In this document: positions 26,310 through 36,198 of the stretch, one piece after another | Layout: every line of letters starts with the position of its first letter | How positions within the stretch are numbered: the first letter of the stretch is position 1 | Assembly (NCBI RefSeq): GCF_000315055.1 | Contig: NZ_BAER01000113.1 | Location: forward strand, 18,102-82,101 | Length of the DNA stretch: 64,000 nucleotides | Origin: Paraglaciecola polaris LMG 21857 | GTDB lineage: Bacteria; Pseudomonadota; Gammaproteobacteria; Enterobacterales; Alteromonadaceae | Direction: 5' to 3' | Position numbers and translations under genes: made by a program | Notes under the pieces: generated by a model | Seen by the model: the letters and a program-made list of their open reading frames with translations, nothing else | Told to the model about the DNA's origin: nothing | Databases searched by the model: none

Positions 26310-27878
26310 ATGAACTACTCACTCCACCCCATTGATTTGGGGGTGTTTATTGTATACGCCATCGGCTTATTGGCGATCGCTTTATGGATTTCTCGCGACG
26401 AGAAATCCCATGATAGAACAACCCAAGATTATTTCTTGGCCAGCAAATCACTACCGTGGTGGGCTATAGGCGCGTCTTTAATTGCGGCGAATATTTCTGC
26501 AGAACAAATTATCGGTATGTCAGGTTCGGGGTTTGCATTGGGGTTGGGTATAGCATCATATGAATGGATGGCCGCTATTACCTTGATCCTGGTGGGTAAA
26601 TACTTATTACCTATCTTTCTTAAAAATGGCATTTACACCATGCCGCAATATTTAGAGCAGCGTTTCGATAGTCGGGTAAAAACGACGTTGGCATTGTTTT
26701 GGTTAGGGGTGTTTATTTTCGTTAATTTGACATCTGTATTGTGGCTTGGGGGGCTGGCGATTCAAAGTGTGGCTGGCATTGATTGGCTATATGGCATGAT
26801 TTTCCTTGCTATATTTTCGGTTGCCTATTCCACTTACGGTGGACTTAAGGCTGTGGCTTACACCGATATTATTCAGGTTGTGTTATTGGTTTTTGGTGGC
26901 TTCTTCTTAAGTTATTTGGCGTTACAGCAAATATCTGGTGGAGAAGGCGTGATCAAAGGATTCAGTATATTGACCGAAAAAGTACCTGGGCATTTCGATA
27001 TGATTTTAAGCCCAGATAACAGTGAATATATGAACCTACCAGGTATCTCAGTACTCGTGGGTGGTTTGTGGGTGATGAATGTGGGTTATTGGGGTTTTAA
27101 TCAATACATTATTCAGCGGGCCTTGGCGGCAAAAAGTATTCAAGAAGCACAAAAAGGCATCGCATTTGCAGCCTATTTAAAAATGCTAATGCCTATTATT
27201 GTGGTGCTGCCGGGTATTGCTGCGGTGATACTATTTCCTGAGATTGAAAAACCTGACCAGGCGTACCCATCTATGATGTCATTGATGCCTGTAGGCATTA
27301 AAGGTTTGGTATTTGCGGCATTAGTCGCGGCGATCATCTCATCGTTAGCATCGATGACCAACAGTATATCCACTATATTTACCATGGATCTCTATCGTCC
27401 TATGCGCCAAGGTAAAGATGAGAATCACTATGTTAATGTGGGCCGTTTGGCCACGGTTACATCGCTTTTTATTGCGGTTTGTGTGGCACAGCCTTTGATT
27501 GGTCAATCTGAACAGGCGTTCCAATATATTCAAGAATTTACTGGGCTATTCTCTCCTGGCATCACGGTTATTTTCTTGATGGGTATGTTCTGGAAACGCA
27601 CCACATCAACGGGGGCTCTGGCAGCCGCTATTGGCTCTGCGCTGTTCTCTGTTTTGTTTGCTGTATTGTTACCTGAGCTGCCGTTTATGGATCGCATCGG
27701 TATTGTGTTCTTGATGTGTTTGGCATTGACCTATGTGGTGTCTTTGCAAGAATCGGCACCGAAAAACGATCATAGTGTGAGCATAAGTGACGTAAGCTTC
27801 ACTACCACAAAAGGCTTTAATATTGCCGGTGTTGGTTGTGTGCTTATTCTAATCGGTTTGTACGCCACTTGGTGGTAA
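26310..27878 (+). CDS. Sodium:solute symporter (SSS family), SGLT-like
   Basis: 522 residues with about 14 hydrophobic segments. Starts near HPIDLGVFIVYAIGLLAIALW; contains DYFLASKSLPWWAIGASLIAANISAEQIIGMSGSG (sodium-site/first-helix signature of sugar SSS symporters), YSTYGGLKAVAYTDIIQV and AALVAAIISSLASMTNS. These are typical of SGLT-type sugar transporters. AAGGA lies before the ATG. With a TBDR, aldose epimerase and GH110 in the same operator group, it probably imports galactose or an oligosaccharide released in the periplasm (inference). Confidence 0.92.
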   Translation: MNYSLHPIDLGVFIVYAIGLLAIALWISRDEKSHDRTTQDYFLASKSLPWWAIGASLIAANISAEQIIGMSGSGFALGLGIASYEWMAAITLILVGKYLLPIFLKNGIYTMPQYLEQRFDSRVKTTLALFWLGVFIFVNLTSVLWLGGLAIQSVAGIDWLYGMIFLAIFSVAYSTYGGLKAVAYTDIIQVVLLVFGGFFLSYLALQQISGGEGVIKGFSILTEKVPGHFDMILSPDNSEYMNLPGISVLVGGLWVMNVGYWGFNQYIIQRALAAKSIQEAQKGIAFAAYLKMLMPIIVVLPGIAAVILFPEIEKPDQAYPSMMSLMPVGIKGLVFAALVAAIISSLASMTNSISTIFTMDLYRPMRQGKDENHYVNVGRLATVTSLFIAVCVAQPLIGQSEQAFQYIQEFTGLFSPGITVIFLMGMFWKRTTSTGALAAAIGSALFSVLFAVLLPELPFMDRIGIVFLMCLALTYVVSLQESAPKNDHSVSISDVSFTTTKGFNIAGVGCVLILIGLYATWW

Positions 27879-27890
27879 CAGATCTATGCA

Positions 27891-27918
27891 AAGGGCTGTA
27901 TTAACAGCCCTTTTCTTT
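27891..27918 (+). terminator. Terminator of the symporter gene
   Basis: AAGGGCTGT (27891-27899) pairs with ACAGCCCTT (27904-27912) around a four-base loop, followed by TTCTTT. Confidence 0.85.
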
Positions 27919-28090
27919 AAGTGCTGGCAAGCACATTTCATCGTCAATGCTTTTCCCTGTGCCTAGATTAAACCTGCTGTATTTCTTCTTGTTTCCCTGT
28001 TCCAGTATTTGCCTTGTGTTCATCCGTCATCGATAAAAACCGTTTGCACTGACGTTGCGCAATACACTATTGGTAAAATCCGCTCTTCGA

Positions 28091-28140
28091 GGTAAACCGT
28101 TTTCATTTTTATGGTTTTTATAACGATGTTGACGTATAGT
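28091..28140 (+). promoter_or_regulatory. GGTAAACCGTTTTCATT operator with promoter
   Basis: The operator (28091-28107) has the core GTAAAC-CG-TTTTCA. TGGTTT (28112-28117), a 17-bp spacer and TATAGT (28135-28140) follow. Layout and distances match the site before the symporter at 26310. It serves the aldose-epimerase/LacI/permease/LacI unit. Confidence 0.65.
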
Positions 28141-28177
28141 TTTAGATAACTTATTACACTACTTGAGCTTGAACTGA

Positions 28178-29380
28178 ATGATATTACCCTTGGGCTATTT
28201 ATTCACCCTGACGCGTGACGTACGTAAATTGACGGCTTTATTGTTAATAGTAGGCTTAAGTTGGGGCGTTAATGGGCATGCGCTAGCGAATACCCAACAG
28301 GTCGAGGTGAGTCAAGAGATTTGGGGGCAATACCAAGGCCAGGATATTTTACGTTTTACCCTTGAGAACCAGCAGGGGATGCAAGTCAGTGTTACCAATT
28401 GGGGGGCTTATGTCACCTCGATGATAGTGCCAGACCGAAATGGCACATTAGAAGATGTTGTGCTCGGTTACGACAGTGCCGATGCTTACGTGCAGGATTG
28501 TTGTTACAACGGTGCAACTGTGGGGCGTTATGCAAACCGTATTGCTGGCGGTCGTTTTAATATTGATGGTAAGCCAGTGCAGTTGAGCGTTAAGACTGAT
28601 GGTGGTAACAAGGGCAATCACTTACATGGAGGTGATCAGGGTTTTAATAAAAAATTGTGGCACGCTGAGCAGGTAGGTGAGCGAGTTGAAATGCGCTATT
28701 TGTCAGTTGACGGTGAAGAAGGTTACCCTGGGAATGTCCAAATTAAGGTGATATTTAGTCTTAACAGTGATAATGAATTCAAAATACGTTTCAGCGCGAC
28801 CAGCGATAAAAAAACACCGATCAATCTTATTTCGCATATTTATTTTAATTTAACCGGTAATCAAAAGCGCGATATTGAGCAGCATCAACTGCGCATCGCC
28901 GCAGATCGCATCGTCGAAGTAAAAGCAGGTTTATTGCCAACCGGCAACCTCATTCCTGTAACCGGTACGCCGTTTGATTTAACCTCATCCGTTACCTTGC
29001 ATAAAAGCCTGACAACTGCCAATGAACAGTTGAAATTAGCCGGAGGATTGGATAAAACCTATGGTGGTTTTGATCATACTTGGGTGTTTAATCAATATGA
29101 TGGTAAGTTGCGTCATCAAGGTCAGTTGTACGATCCCGACAGTGGCCGGGTGTTAGATATTTTGACTACCCAACCAGGTGTACAGGTGTACACAGGAAAC
29201 TATATGAACGGCAGCGCGATAGGCAAACAGGGGCGACGGATGAAAAATCGTCACGGTATCGCCCTAGAAACCCAGCACTTTGCTGACTCTGTCAATCACG
29301 CTAATTTTCCATCAACCGTATTAGCGCCTGGCGCAACCTACACAGAATTTACCCTCTATCGATTTGGGAGCAGGCAGTAA
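28178..29380 (+). CDS. Exported aldose 1-epimerase (mutarotase)
   Basis: 400 residues. A signal-type hydrophobic stretch (LTALLLIVGLSWGVNGHALA) precedes a full GalM fold: LGYDSADAY, GRYANRIAGGRF, NHLHGGDQGFNKKLW, SHIYFNLTG, GVQVYTGNYM and ALETQHFADSVNH. Family knowledge places the catalytic His in the SHxYFNL motif and the catalytic Glu in ALETQ. It interconverts alpha and beta anomers of galactose or glucose; a periplasmic form suits sugar released outside the inner membrane. It leads a four-gene operon, 6 bp before the LacI gene, and its promoter has the shared operator. The GH110 enzyme downstream would provide galactose. Confidence 0.9.
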   Translation: MILPLGYLFTLTRDVRKLTALLLIVGLSWGVNGHALANTQQVEVSQEIWGQYQGQDILRFTLENQQGMQVSVTNWGAYVTSMIVPDRNGTLEDVVLGYDSADAYVQDCCYNGATVGRYANRIAGGRFNIDGKPVQLSVKTDGGNKGNHLHGGDQGFNKKLWHAEQVGERVEMRYLSVDGEEGYPGNVQIKVIFSLNSDNEFKIRFSATSDKKTPINLISHIYFNLTGNQKRDIEQHQLRIAADRIVEVKAGLLPTGNLIPVTGTPFDLTSSVTLHKSLTTANEQLKLAGGLDKTYGGFDHTWVFNQYDGKLRHQGQLYDPDSGRVLDILTTQPGVQVYTGNYMNGSAIGKQGRRMKNRHGIALETQHFADSVNHANFPSTVLAPGATYTEFTLYRFGSRQ

Positions 29381-29386
29381 TATCCA

Positions 29387-30394
29387 ATGGCAACCATTAA
29401 AGATGTAGCAAAACTAGCGGGGGTGTCTCCAGCCACCGTGTCTCGAGTATTGAGTTCAACCGTAGTGGTGAGTCCTAAAACCAAAACGCGAATTGAAAAA
29501 GCGATTGCTGAACTGGATTTCAGGCCCAATGCCCACGCTCGGGCGCTAGTGAGTAAAAGCACCCACACCATAGGAGTGGTGATATCCCAGTTGGCTGACC
29601 CCTTTTTTGCGCAAATGGCCAGTAGTATTGAAGACGTCGCGAAAAAGCGTAAATTCCAAGTTTTAGTGAGCACCGGTTCATTGGATGCTCAAAAGGAGCT
29701 GACGGCGATAAAAAGCTTACAGGCACAACGTTGTGAGGCTATGGTCGTCAACAGTAAAGCCCTAGCTGACGATGTATTGATTGATTTAGCCCAGCGCATT
29801 CCAGGCTTCGTATTGATCAATAAATTTATTCCTCAGATCAGCCAGCGCTGCGTCTGGTTTGACAATGTTGCTGGTGGCAAAGTGATGGCGGATTATATGG
29901 CGTCATTGGGGCATGCGAATATTGTGGTGTTATCCACTAAAGAGCGTGTCTACGATGCTACGCACAGATTAAATGGCATTCGCCAATCGCTGAGCCAACA
30001 CAATATTAACTTGCCAGATCAGCATATTGCTTACGGCTCACCGGATTACGCTGGCGGACGCGAAGCGATAGAACACCTTATTGAGCAAGGCATAACGTTC
30101 ACCGCTGTCTTATGTTACAACGATGCGATGGCCACAGGCGTGATATCCGCGCTGACCGATTTAGGTAGGCGTATTCCTGATGACGTGTCGATCGTGGGAT
30201 TTGATGACGTGTTGTTGGCAAAGTACTGTATGCCAAAATTAACCACGGTAAAATATCCCATTGATATCATGGCACGCAAAGCCACTGAATTGGCTCTGAG
30301 TCTGATTGCTAAAGACCGGCCACTGAATCAAAGTGACAAGGATTATCAGTACAAGCCTTTTTTGGTGAAGCGTGAATCTGCCGCAAAATGTTAA
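29387..30394 (+). CDS. LacI-family regulator
   Basis: 335 residues: MATIKDVAKLAGVSPATVSRVLSSTVVVSPKTK forms the helix-turn-helix, followed by a hinge (FRPNAHARALVSKSTHTIGVV) and a sugar-binding effector domain (SIVGFDDVLLAKYCMPKLTTVKYPI). The fold resembles GalR/GalS-type regulators. It starts 6 bp after the epimerase stop, so it is co-transcribed. A close paralog is encoded at 31865, with the permease gene between them. Either may bind the AAACCGTTT-type operators before 26310, 28178 and 33387. Confidence 0.92.
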   Translation: MATIKDVAKLAGVSPATVSRVLSSTVVVSPKTKTRIEKAIAELDFRPNAHARALVSKSTHTIGVVISQLADPFFAQMASSIEDVAKKRKFQVLVSTGSLDAQKELTAIKSLQAQRCEAMVVNSKALADDVLIDLAQRIPGFVLINKFIPQISQRCVWFDNVAGGKVMADYMASLGHANIVVLSTKERVYDATHRLNGIRQSLSQHNINLPDQHIAYGSPDYAGGREAIEHLIEQGITFTAVLCYNDAMATGVISALTDLGRRIPDDVSIVGFDDVLLAKYCMPKLTTVKYPIDIMARKATELALSLIAKDRPLNQSDKDYQYKPFLVKRESAAKC

Positions 30395-30410
30395 TGTGAT
30401 GCCTGGTTAA

Positions 30411-31850
30411 ATGCTTGCCCTACCAGACATCTCTCGCCAGCATAAAGTGGCCCTTGGATTTGGTTTTTTAGCACTATTTTTTGCTAATCAAAGCCTTAGC
30501 GCCATGGCGATCCCCTATTTTCAAATGACGTTAGGCCTTGACCCTTTTGGACTGAGCTTAGCCATTGCTGCACCTCTTATGTTCGCAGGGTTTATCAGTC
30601 AGAGCGTTGGGCGACTGTCTGATGCTATCCAGCAAAAAAAGGGCGACAGGCGCGTCATTTTGCTGGTATCCGGCGTGGTCTCTGGGTTGCTCTTTGGTGC
30701 CATATGGATGGTGCCTTATGAATGGGGCGACAATGCCACCTTACTGTATATATTGGTGCTTAATTTTTTGTTTTGTATTGGCCTGACGTTTCTCACCATA
30801 AATGTGAAGTCCTTGGCTTTTGAGGTCAGTGTCGATGTAAAGCAACGGGTTAAAGTCATGGCCTATGGCTCGTTATTTGAGCGTGCCGGCACCTTTGCCT
30901 ATTTTTGGTTGTTTCCGTTGGCACAGCTGTCGTTGTGGGGCAGTGTTTACATTGGTATTCAATATGTTGGTTGGTTTATTGGGATTGTGCTAATTGGCTT
31001 TTTTAGCGTGTTCAGCGCTTGGTTTTCGGTGGCACGATCGACAAATGACAGCGTGCAAATGAGCATAGATGCCGACAGCAATCCCCTGAGTGACGAGCAT
31101 GTCAGTAAAAATCCGGCTAGCACAACAACGTTATCTCACCCCCAAGTGACAGATAAAACCGTTAAGGCAGCCCTGTTTTTACTGCTCAGCCTCACCTTGA
31201 TTAAATTTGGCGCCATCAGTATTTTCACTAGTCTCGATTTTTACTTATTGGTGTATTTTGTTAAAGCAGGTGATTTAGCCGCAGGGGCGTCTTGGAAAGG
31301 TATTTTGTCCTCTACTTTTGCACTTGTGACCCTATTCATGATCCCATTGTTTGCCTATTTAAGCTTAACGCTAGGTAAACTTAAAACCTTGAATATCATA
31401 TACTGGACCACCGCACTGGGTGCGTTACTTAAATGGTTTATATACCAACCTGGACATGAATGGGCGGTAGTGATTGATGCATTATTGGGTGCGCCATCTT
31501 GGGTGGCAATTTCGGTGATCATACCCAGTATGCTGGCCGATTTATGTGCCTATGAACGCACAATATCGGGGCAAAATAAAATCGGTTATTTTATTTCAGT
31601 ACAGAACAAAGCCATCAATTTCGCTGTCGTTATCACCATGATAGGTGCAGGGTTGCTATTAAATACCCTAGGTTTTGATGCAGATCTGGGAGCAGAGCAA
31701 GATCCCGACAGTCTATTATGGATGCGTATTTGTTTATCCGGTGGGCCGCTGTTACTGTGTTTTGTGTCGTTATATATAGTCAAAATTTATCCCTTAACTG
31801 AACAGCAAATGGCATCTAGCCAAGCTAAAAAAGCCTTAGGCCAAACGTAA
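30411..31850 (+). CDS. GPH/MFS-type sugar permease
   Basis: 479 residues with about 12 hydrophobic segments. The pattern FGFLALFFANQSLSAMAIPYFQMTLGLDP...ISQSVGRLSDAIQQKKGDRR (charged loop after the second to third helix) and the long central loop with polar residues (about 210-245) suit the glycoside-pentoside-hexuronide cation symporter group (MFS_2). It lies between two LacI genes in the same direction (16 bp and 14 bp gaps). It probably takes up a galactoside or monosaccharide of this locus; the substrate is an inference. No strong ribosome binding site precedes the ATG. Confidence 0.8.
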   Translation: MLALPDISRQHKVALGFGFLALFFANQSLSAMAIPYFQMTLGLDPFGLSLAIAAPLMFAGFISQSVGRLSDAIQQKKGDRRVILLVSGVVSGLLFGAIWMVPYEWGDNATLLYILVLNFLFCIGLTFLTINVKSLAFEVSVDVKQRVKVMAYGSLFERAGTFAYFWLFPLAQLSLWGSVYIGIQYVGWFIGIVLIGFFSVFSAWFSVARSTNDSVQMSIDADSNPLSDEHVSKNPASTTTLSHPQVTDKTVKAALFLLLSLTLIKFGAISIFTSLDFYLLVYFVKAGDLAAGASWKGILSSTFALVTLFMIPLFAYLSLTLGKLKTLNIIYWTTALGALLKWFIYQPGHEWAVVIDALLGAPSWVAISVIIPSMLADLCAYERTISGQNKIGYFISVQNKAINFAVVITMIGAGLLLNTLGFDADLGAEQDPDSLLWMRICLSGGPLLLCFVSLYIVKIYPLTEQQMASSQAKKALGQT

Positions 31851-31864
31851 AATGAGCGTGTGTT

Positions 31865-32881
31865 ATGCCAACGATTAAAGATATTGCCAAAGCCGCCGGT
31901 GTGTCACCGGCCAGCGTTTCCCGCGTGATCAATAACGGGCCGAAAGTGGGTGCCAAAACCCGTGAGAAAATCAAACGTATCATGGGCGAGATGGAATACC
32001 AGCCTAACGCGAATGCCCAAGCGATCAACGTACAGAATAATGCGTCGATTGGTATCGTGCTGGCTGATTTAACCGACCCACTGTTTGCTAAAATGGCCCA
32101 TGGTATAGAGAAAGTTGCGGCGCAAAAAGATCTGCAAATTTTTCTTAATTCTGGTGCATTTGACCAAACCAGTGAACTTAATGCCATAGAAGTATTGCTT
32201 GAACATAGATACAAGGCATTAGTGGTGCACAGCGCCATGATTGACGATAAAACCCTGATTGAATTTGCACGAAAAGTTCCTGGTTTAGTACTGCTTAATC
32301 GGCACATTAAAGAGATTGAAAGCCGTTGTATTTGGCTAGACGATAAGGCCGGGGGCGGTTTAATGGCCGAGCATATTGTTGAGCAAGGCCATAAAAAAAT
32401 AGCCATTATTGCTGTCGACGGTATTCAAAACAACACACGTCATCGAATAGAAGGCATGAAGGCGCAACTCGCTAAGTATCCCGTGCATTATCAAATTGAA
32501 GTGCTTGAGCAGGGGGCTGCGACCTACGAAGGGGGGGAAGTTGCGGTGCAAAACCTATTGGCGAGAGGAGTGGAGTTTAGTGCCATTTTAGCTTACAACG
32601 ATGCTATCGCCGTAGGTGCGGTGTCCATGCTCAAAGCGCATGGCCTAAGCGTACCGGACGATGTCTCCGTGGTTGGTTTTAATAACCTAATCTTGGCCCA
32701 GTGCATGAAGCCGAAACTGACAACCATTCATAATCCTATTGAAGAAATGGCCATGAAAGCCACCGAGCTGGCTTTGCGCCTGAGTAAAGGTGAGGGAACT
32801 GACGTAGCTTCATTTTCAATCGAAGAGCATCAATACACACCTGAATTAGTGATAAGGCAGTCAGTCAAACGGATTGACTGA
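31865..32881 (+). CDS. LacI-family regulator (paralog of the one at 29387)
   Basis: 338 residues. Helix-turn-helix MPTIKDIAKAAGVSPASVSRVINNGPKVGAKTR, hinge with NANAQAINVQNNASIGIVLADLTDP, effector domain with SVVGFNNLILAQCMKPKLTTIHNPIEEM. It is clearly similar in layout to the regulator two genes upstream. Such doubled LacI genes usually respond to different sugars or share operators. It is the last gene of the epimerase operon and ends before a terminator-like hairpin. Confidence 0.92.
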   Translation: MPTIKDIAKAAGVSPASVSRVINNGPKVGAKTREKIKRIMGEMEYQPNANAQAINVQNNASIGIVLADLTDPLFAKMAHGIEKVAAQKDLQIFLNSGAFDQTSELNAIEVLLEHRYKALVVHSAMIDDKTLIEFARKVPGLVLLNRHIKEIESRCIWLDDKAGGGLMAEHIVEQGHKKIAIIAVDGIQNNTRHRIEGMKAQLAKYPVHYQIEVLEQGAATYEGGEVAVQNLLARGVEFSAILAYNDAIAVGAVSMLKAHGLSVPDDVSVVGFNNLILAQCMKPKLTTIHNPIEEMAMKATELALRLSKGEGTDVASFSIEEHQYTPELVIRQSVKRID

Positions 32882-32938
32882 TTCTAAGCTCAATATGCAT
32901 GTGATTATTATCCTCTTATCTCATCCCACTCCCAAATA

Positions 32939-32974
32939 GAGCCACAATGGCGTAGCGGTCATTGTGGTTGTTCT
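32939..32974 (+). terminator. Probable terminator of the LacI/permease operon
   Basis: GCCACAATG (32941-32949) pairs with CATTGTGGT (32960-32968) around a ten-base loop. The following TGTTCT is a weak T tract. Confidence 0.55.
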
Positions 32975-33045
32975 CACGCTCATTCTAAGAATTCGACTAA
33001 ACCGATTTAATGTTAATTATTTTAATGTATTAGCTTGTCATTTAA

Positions 33046-33190
33046 GGTAAACCGTTATCATTTGTTTTCATTTTTATATTTTTTGGTTAATTATTATTAC
33101 CTTTGACCTAATGAAATTTCGTTATTTATCAGTGTTTTATTATCAAATGTTAAACGTGGCATTATATCTTATAGGGAAACTGTTTTCATT
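33046..33190 (+). promoter_or_regulatory. Two LacI-type operators before the TBDR gene
   Basis: GGTAAACCGTTATCATT (33046-33062) and GGGAAACTGTTTTCATT (33174-33190) match the sites at 26098 and 28091. Centres are 128 bp apart, which would allow looping. The second lies about 200 bp before the receptor start. Confidence 0.6.
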
Positions 33191-33386
33191 TTGATGTTGA
33201 GATCTTGTTAACTGCATGCTAATTTATTTACAAGCTTAGGCTGGGTACTGCACTGAGCAAGCTAGTTTGACTGTATCGTATTTGGTATCAGATTCGACGG
33301 ATGTACTGACTAGTGAGGATTGAGGGTAGCAGCGCGTTACTCATGCCTATAACGGACACACACGACAAGAATTTTCGGAGAACGAA

Positions 33387-36029
33387 ATGAAGGCCAGCAC
33401 ACAACACACAATTTTAGCATCTGCGGTTTCAATGATACTTAGCACTGGGCAATTATGGGCTCAGGAAAATGCACCTGCAACTGGGGCGAGTGAAGATATT
33501 GAGCAGATTTCGGTTGTTGGTATACGTTCAAGTATTGCCAGCTCTGTGGCACGCAAACAAGAGTCCGGCCAAATGGCTGATGTCATCACTGCTGAGGACA
33601 TCGGTAAGTTCCCTGACTTGAACGTAGCAGAATCGTTGCAGCGGATCCCGGGAATTCAAATTTCGCGTTCGCGGGGTGAGGCGTCAGGTGTATCAATTCG
33701 TGGACTTGATGAAGTTGCAACCTTACTCAACGGACGTAACTATTTCGGTGGTGGTTCTGAGTTAAGTATAAATCGATTTGCCAGCTTCGAAGATATTCCA
33801 GCAGAACTGGTGGGCTCAGTTGTGGTGTATAAATCCGTATCGGCAGACATTCTAGAAGGTGGCATAGGTGGTGTGGTTGATATTGAGCGCACCGATGCCT
33901 TAAGTCTAAGCGGCCCTACCATTGCGGGCAGCTTTAAAGAGCATTATGGCGATTTATCTAAAAAGTGGTCACCTCGCGGGTCTTTAGTCGCGGGTAACAT
34001 TTGGGACTACGGTAATAGTGGTGGCGAAATTGGCGTTATCTTTGGGGTATCGTATTTAGAACGTGAGTACCGTGAAGACTTAGTGCGCAATTCAAGCTCG
34101 ACGCCCATAGTGGGTGATTTTCTCGGAGGTAGCGCACCTGAAGGAGCTAAAACCAGTGCGTCACTTAACTCTTCACCTGCATGGGGCGATAGAGAGCGAA
34201 CTGTGTATTCATTAGGTGTGGATATTTCACTGAATAGCGATACCAAGTTTTATTTTGATTCTGGTTATACCAACTACACAACGACTCAATTTCGTCAGGA
34301 ATTTGTCTGGGCTTTCGACGGCAGCAATGTGGTTGATGCAGACTTTTCGAACATGGACGAAAACCACTTATATCCTGCATCTGTGGCCTTAAGCGACATG
34401 GATTTTGATGCGTTAAGCATGGTCGACAACCGTAAAACTAAAACATACGATTTAGCCACAGGGTTTGAAACGGTGGCGGGGCCGTGGAGCATTGAGGGGG
34501 AAGTCAGTTACGTTAATACTGATAACGATACTAACTTCCACAATACCAGAATTCGCGATGACTGGGATGCCTTACCCGTTACTGTTAATAATAGTGGTTC
34601 GCCCAGTCAGCCGCCGTCTTTTGACTTTGGGAATTTTAATGTTGCCGACGAAAATAATTATGACATAGTGCAGTGGCGTCATGAGAGTCGTCAACTTAAA
34701 GCCGATGAGTCAGCGGCGAAATTAGACGTTGACTATGCGTTTGAAGACGGCATGATCCGCTCAATTGAAGCGGGTTTACGCTTCGCAAATTTAGGCACCA
34801 CCAAGAATATACAGAACAACCATATATTTGATGCTTCCGGGGCGACGTATGGTAGTGACGACCCGCTAAATTTAGTGGAACCCAGTGTATGGGACAACTT
34901 TATGGATGAGTATGACGGCGCGAATTTCCCCAACGGTTATGTGGCAGTAAACCCCGATTATTTGTTATCACGCAATGATGAAATTCGCGACTATTACGGT
35001 TTTACCGGTCAGTCGGAAACAGAAAACCCACGGGACTCTTTTGACTATGAAGAAAAGGTATCGGCCTTTTATGTTAAAGCGAATTTCGAAACCGAAGTTG
35101 GCGGTTTGTTTGTCAGTGGGGATTTGGGTGGTCGCTATGTGCAAACCGACACTACGGCTGATTACTTCTTTGACACCGGCAATACTGAGCAAAGCGGCGC
35201 GCCGATTTATGAAGGTACAAAAAGTGCGAAGGACTACAGTGAATTTTTACCTTCATTTAATGTGAAAGTTGAATTAAATGAAGAGCTGTTAGTGCGTGTG
35301 GCGGGCTCAAAAACCTTTTCACGGCCGCATTTTGGAGATTTAGCTCCATCATTGAATCTCAACTTTGAACAAGGCCGAGGCACAGGCGGCAACCCAGACT
35401 TAGACCCCTTTACTGCTACTAATTTGGATTTGAGCCTAGAGTACTATTTCGCTAGCGGTGGCTTGGCGTCATCAACCGTTTTTTATAAAGACATAGATGG
35501 TTTCTTACAAACCTCAGAAAGTGCAGAAACCATAGGGGGAAACGATTTTGTTATCTTGCGTAAAAGTAATGGTGGTTCAGGCACTGTGCGCGGAATCGAG
35601 CTTGCTTATCAGCAATTCTTTGATTTTTTACCGGCCCCATTTGACGGCCTAGGCTTACAAGCAAACTACACCTATGTGGACTCAGACGTACCTTCGCCTA
35701 ACCCTTTATTGCCTAATATTTCATTAGAAGGCCTGTCAGACAACAGTTATAACCTGGTGGCAATTTATGAAGATGATTTGGTCTCAGGACGTTTGTCTTA
35801 CAACTATCGCTCTGACTTCTTAGTCTCGACTGAGGTCGCGCAAGAAGGCTTTGGGCAATTGGATTTATCTCTCGCTTATAACGTGTCAGAAAGCTTCCGT
35901 TTAACCCTTGATGCTTTGAACCTGCTACGCCGTGACCATTTTGAGTACCGTGCAGGAGACAAGTATGACCCGTATCACTGGATCGCCACTGAAAAACAAG
36001 TGCTGGTCGGTGTGTCGTATACCTTTTAA
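33387..36029 (+). CDS. TonB-dependent receptor of the GH110/sulfatase locus
   Basis: 880 residues. Signal peptide (ILASAVSMILSTGQLWAQ), TonB box IEQISVVG, plug with DVITAEDIGKFPDLNVAESLQRIPGIQISR and SIRGLDEVATLLNGRNYF, barrel ending VLVGVSYTF with C-terminal Phe. It is the oligosaccharide-uptake type of Alteromonadales and Caulobacterales. It is preceded by two LacI-type operators and followed by a terminator, two sulfatases and the GH110 gene in the same direction. It likely imports the sulfated galactan fragment on which these enzymes act. GGAG (33379-33382) precedes the ATG. Confidence 0.93.
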   Translation: MKASTQHTILASAVSMILSTGQLWAQENAPATGASEDIEQISVVGIRSSIASSVARKQESGQMADVITAEDIGKFPDLNVAESLQRIPGIQISRSRGEASGVSIRGLDEVATLLNGRNYFGGGSELSINRFASFEDIPAELVGSVVVYKSVSADILEGGIGGVVDIERTDALSLSGPTIAGSFKEHYGDLSKKWSPRGSLVAGNIWDYGNSGGEIGVIFGVSYLEREYREDLVRNSSSTPIVGDFLGGSAPEGAKTSASLNSSPAWGDRERTVYSLGVDISLNSDTKFYFDSGYTNYTTTQFRQEFVWAFDGSNVVDADFSNMDENHLYPASVALSDMDFDALSMVDNRKTKTYDLATGFETVAGPWSIEGEVSYVNTDNDTNFHNTRIRDDWDALPVTVNNSGSPSQPPSFDFGNFNVADENNYDIVQWRHESRQLKADESAAKLDVDYAFEDGMIRSIEAGLRFANLGTTKNIQNNHIFDASGATYGSDDPLNLVEPSVWDNFMDEYDGANFPNGYVAVNPDYLLSRNDEIRDYYGFTGQSETENPRDSFDYEEKVSAFYVKANFETEVGGLFVSGDLGGRYVQTDTTADYFFDTGNTEQSGAPIYEGTKSAKDYSEFLPSFNVKVELNEELLVRVAGSKTFSRPHFGDLAPSLNLNFEQGRGTGGNPDLDPFTATNLDLSLEYYFASGGLASSTVFYKDIDGFLQTSESAETIGGNDFVILRKSNGGSGTVRGIELAYQQFFDFLPAPFDGLGLQANYTYVDSDVPSPNPLLPNISLEGLSDNSYNLVAIYEDDLVSGRLSYNYRSDFLVSTEVAQEGFGQLDLSLAYNVSESFRLTLDALNLLRRDHFEYRAGDKYDPYHWIATEKQVLVGVSYTF

Positions 36030-36110
36030 TTCTGTCTGCCTAGGGGCGCATCATAGGGGCGTGTTTCCTAGGGTATCGCTAGCAGGTTAATCGGTATCGT
36101 TCCCGTAAGG

Positions 36111-36153
36111 AAAAGAACAGGCCACAGGACGCCATTTGTGGCTCTGTTCTTTT
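36111..36153 (+). terminator. Strong terminator after the TBDR
   Basis: AAAAGAACAGGCCACA (36111-36126) pairs, with one bulged base, with TGTGGCTCTGTTCTTTT (36137-36153). It may partly uncouple the receptor from the enzyme genes downstream. Confidence 0.85.
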
Positions 36154-36198
36154 ATTTATGACTCAGCGACATAGACGAAATATCAAGGAGCATTCATC

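Larger units (their letters stand above)
32882..33386. other. Intergenic region with terminator-like hairpin and two operators
   Basis: 505 bp, AT-rich. It holds the hairpin at 32939-32974 and two LacI-type sites (33046-33062, 33174-33190). No gene on either strand. Confidence 0.6.
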
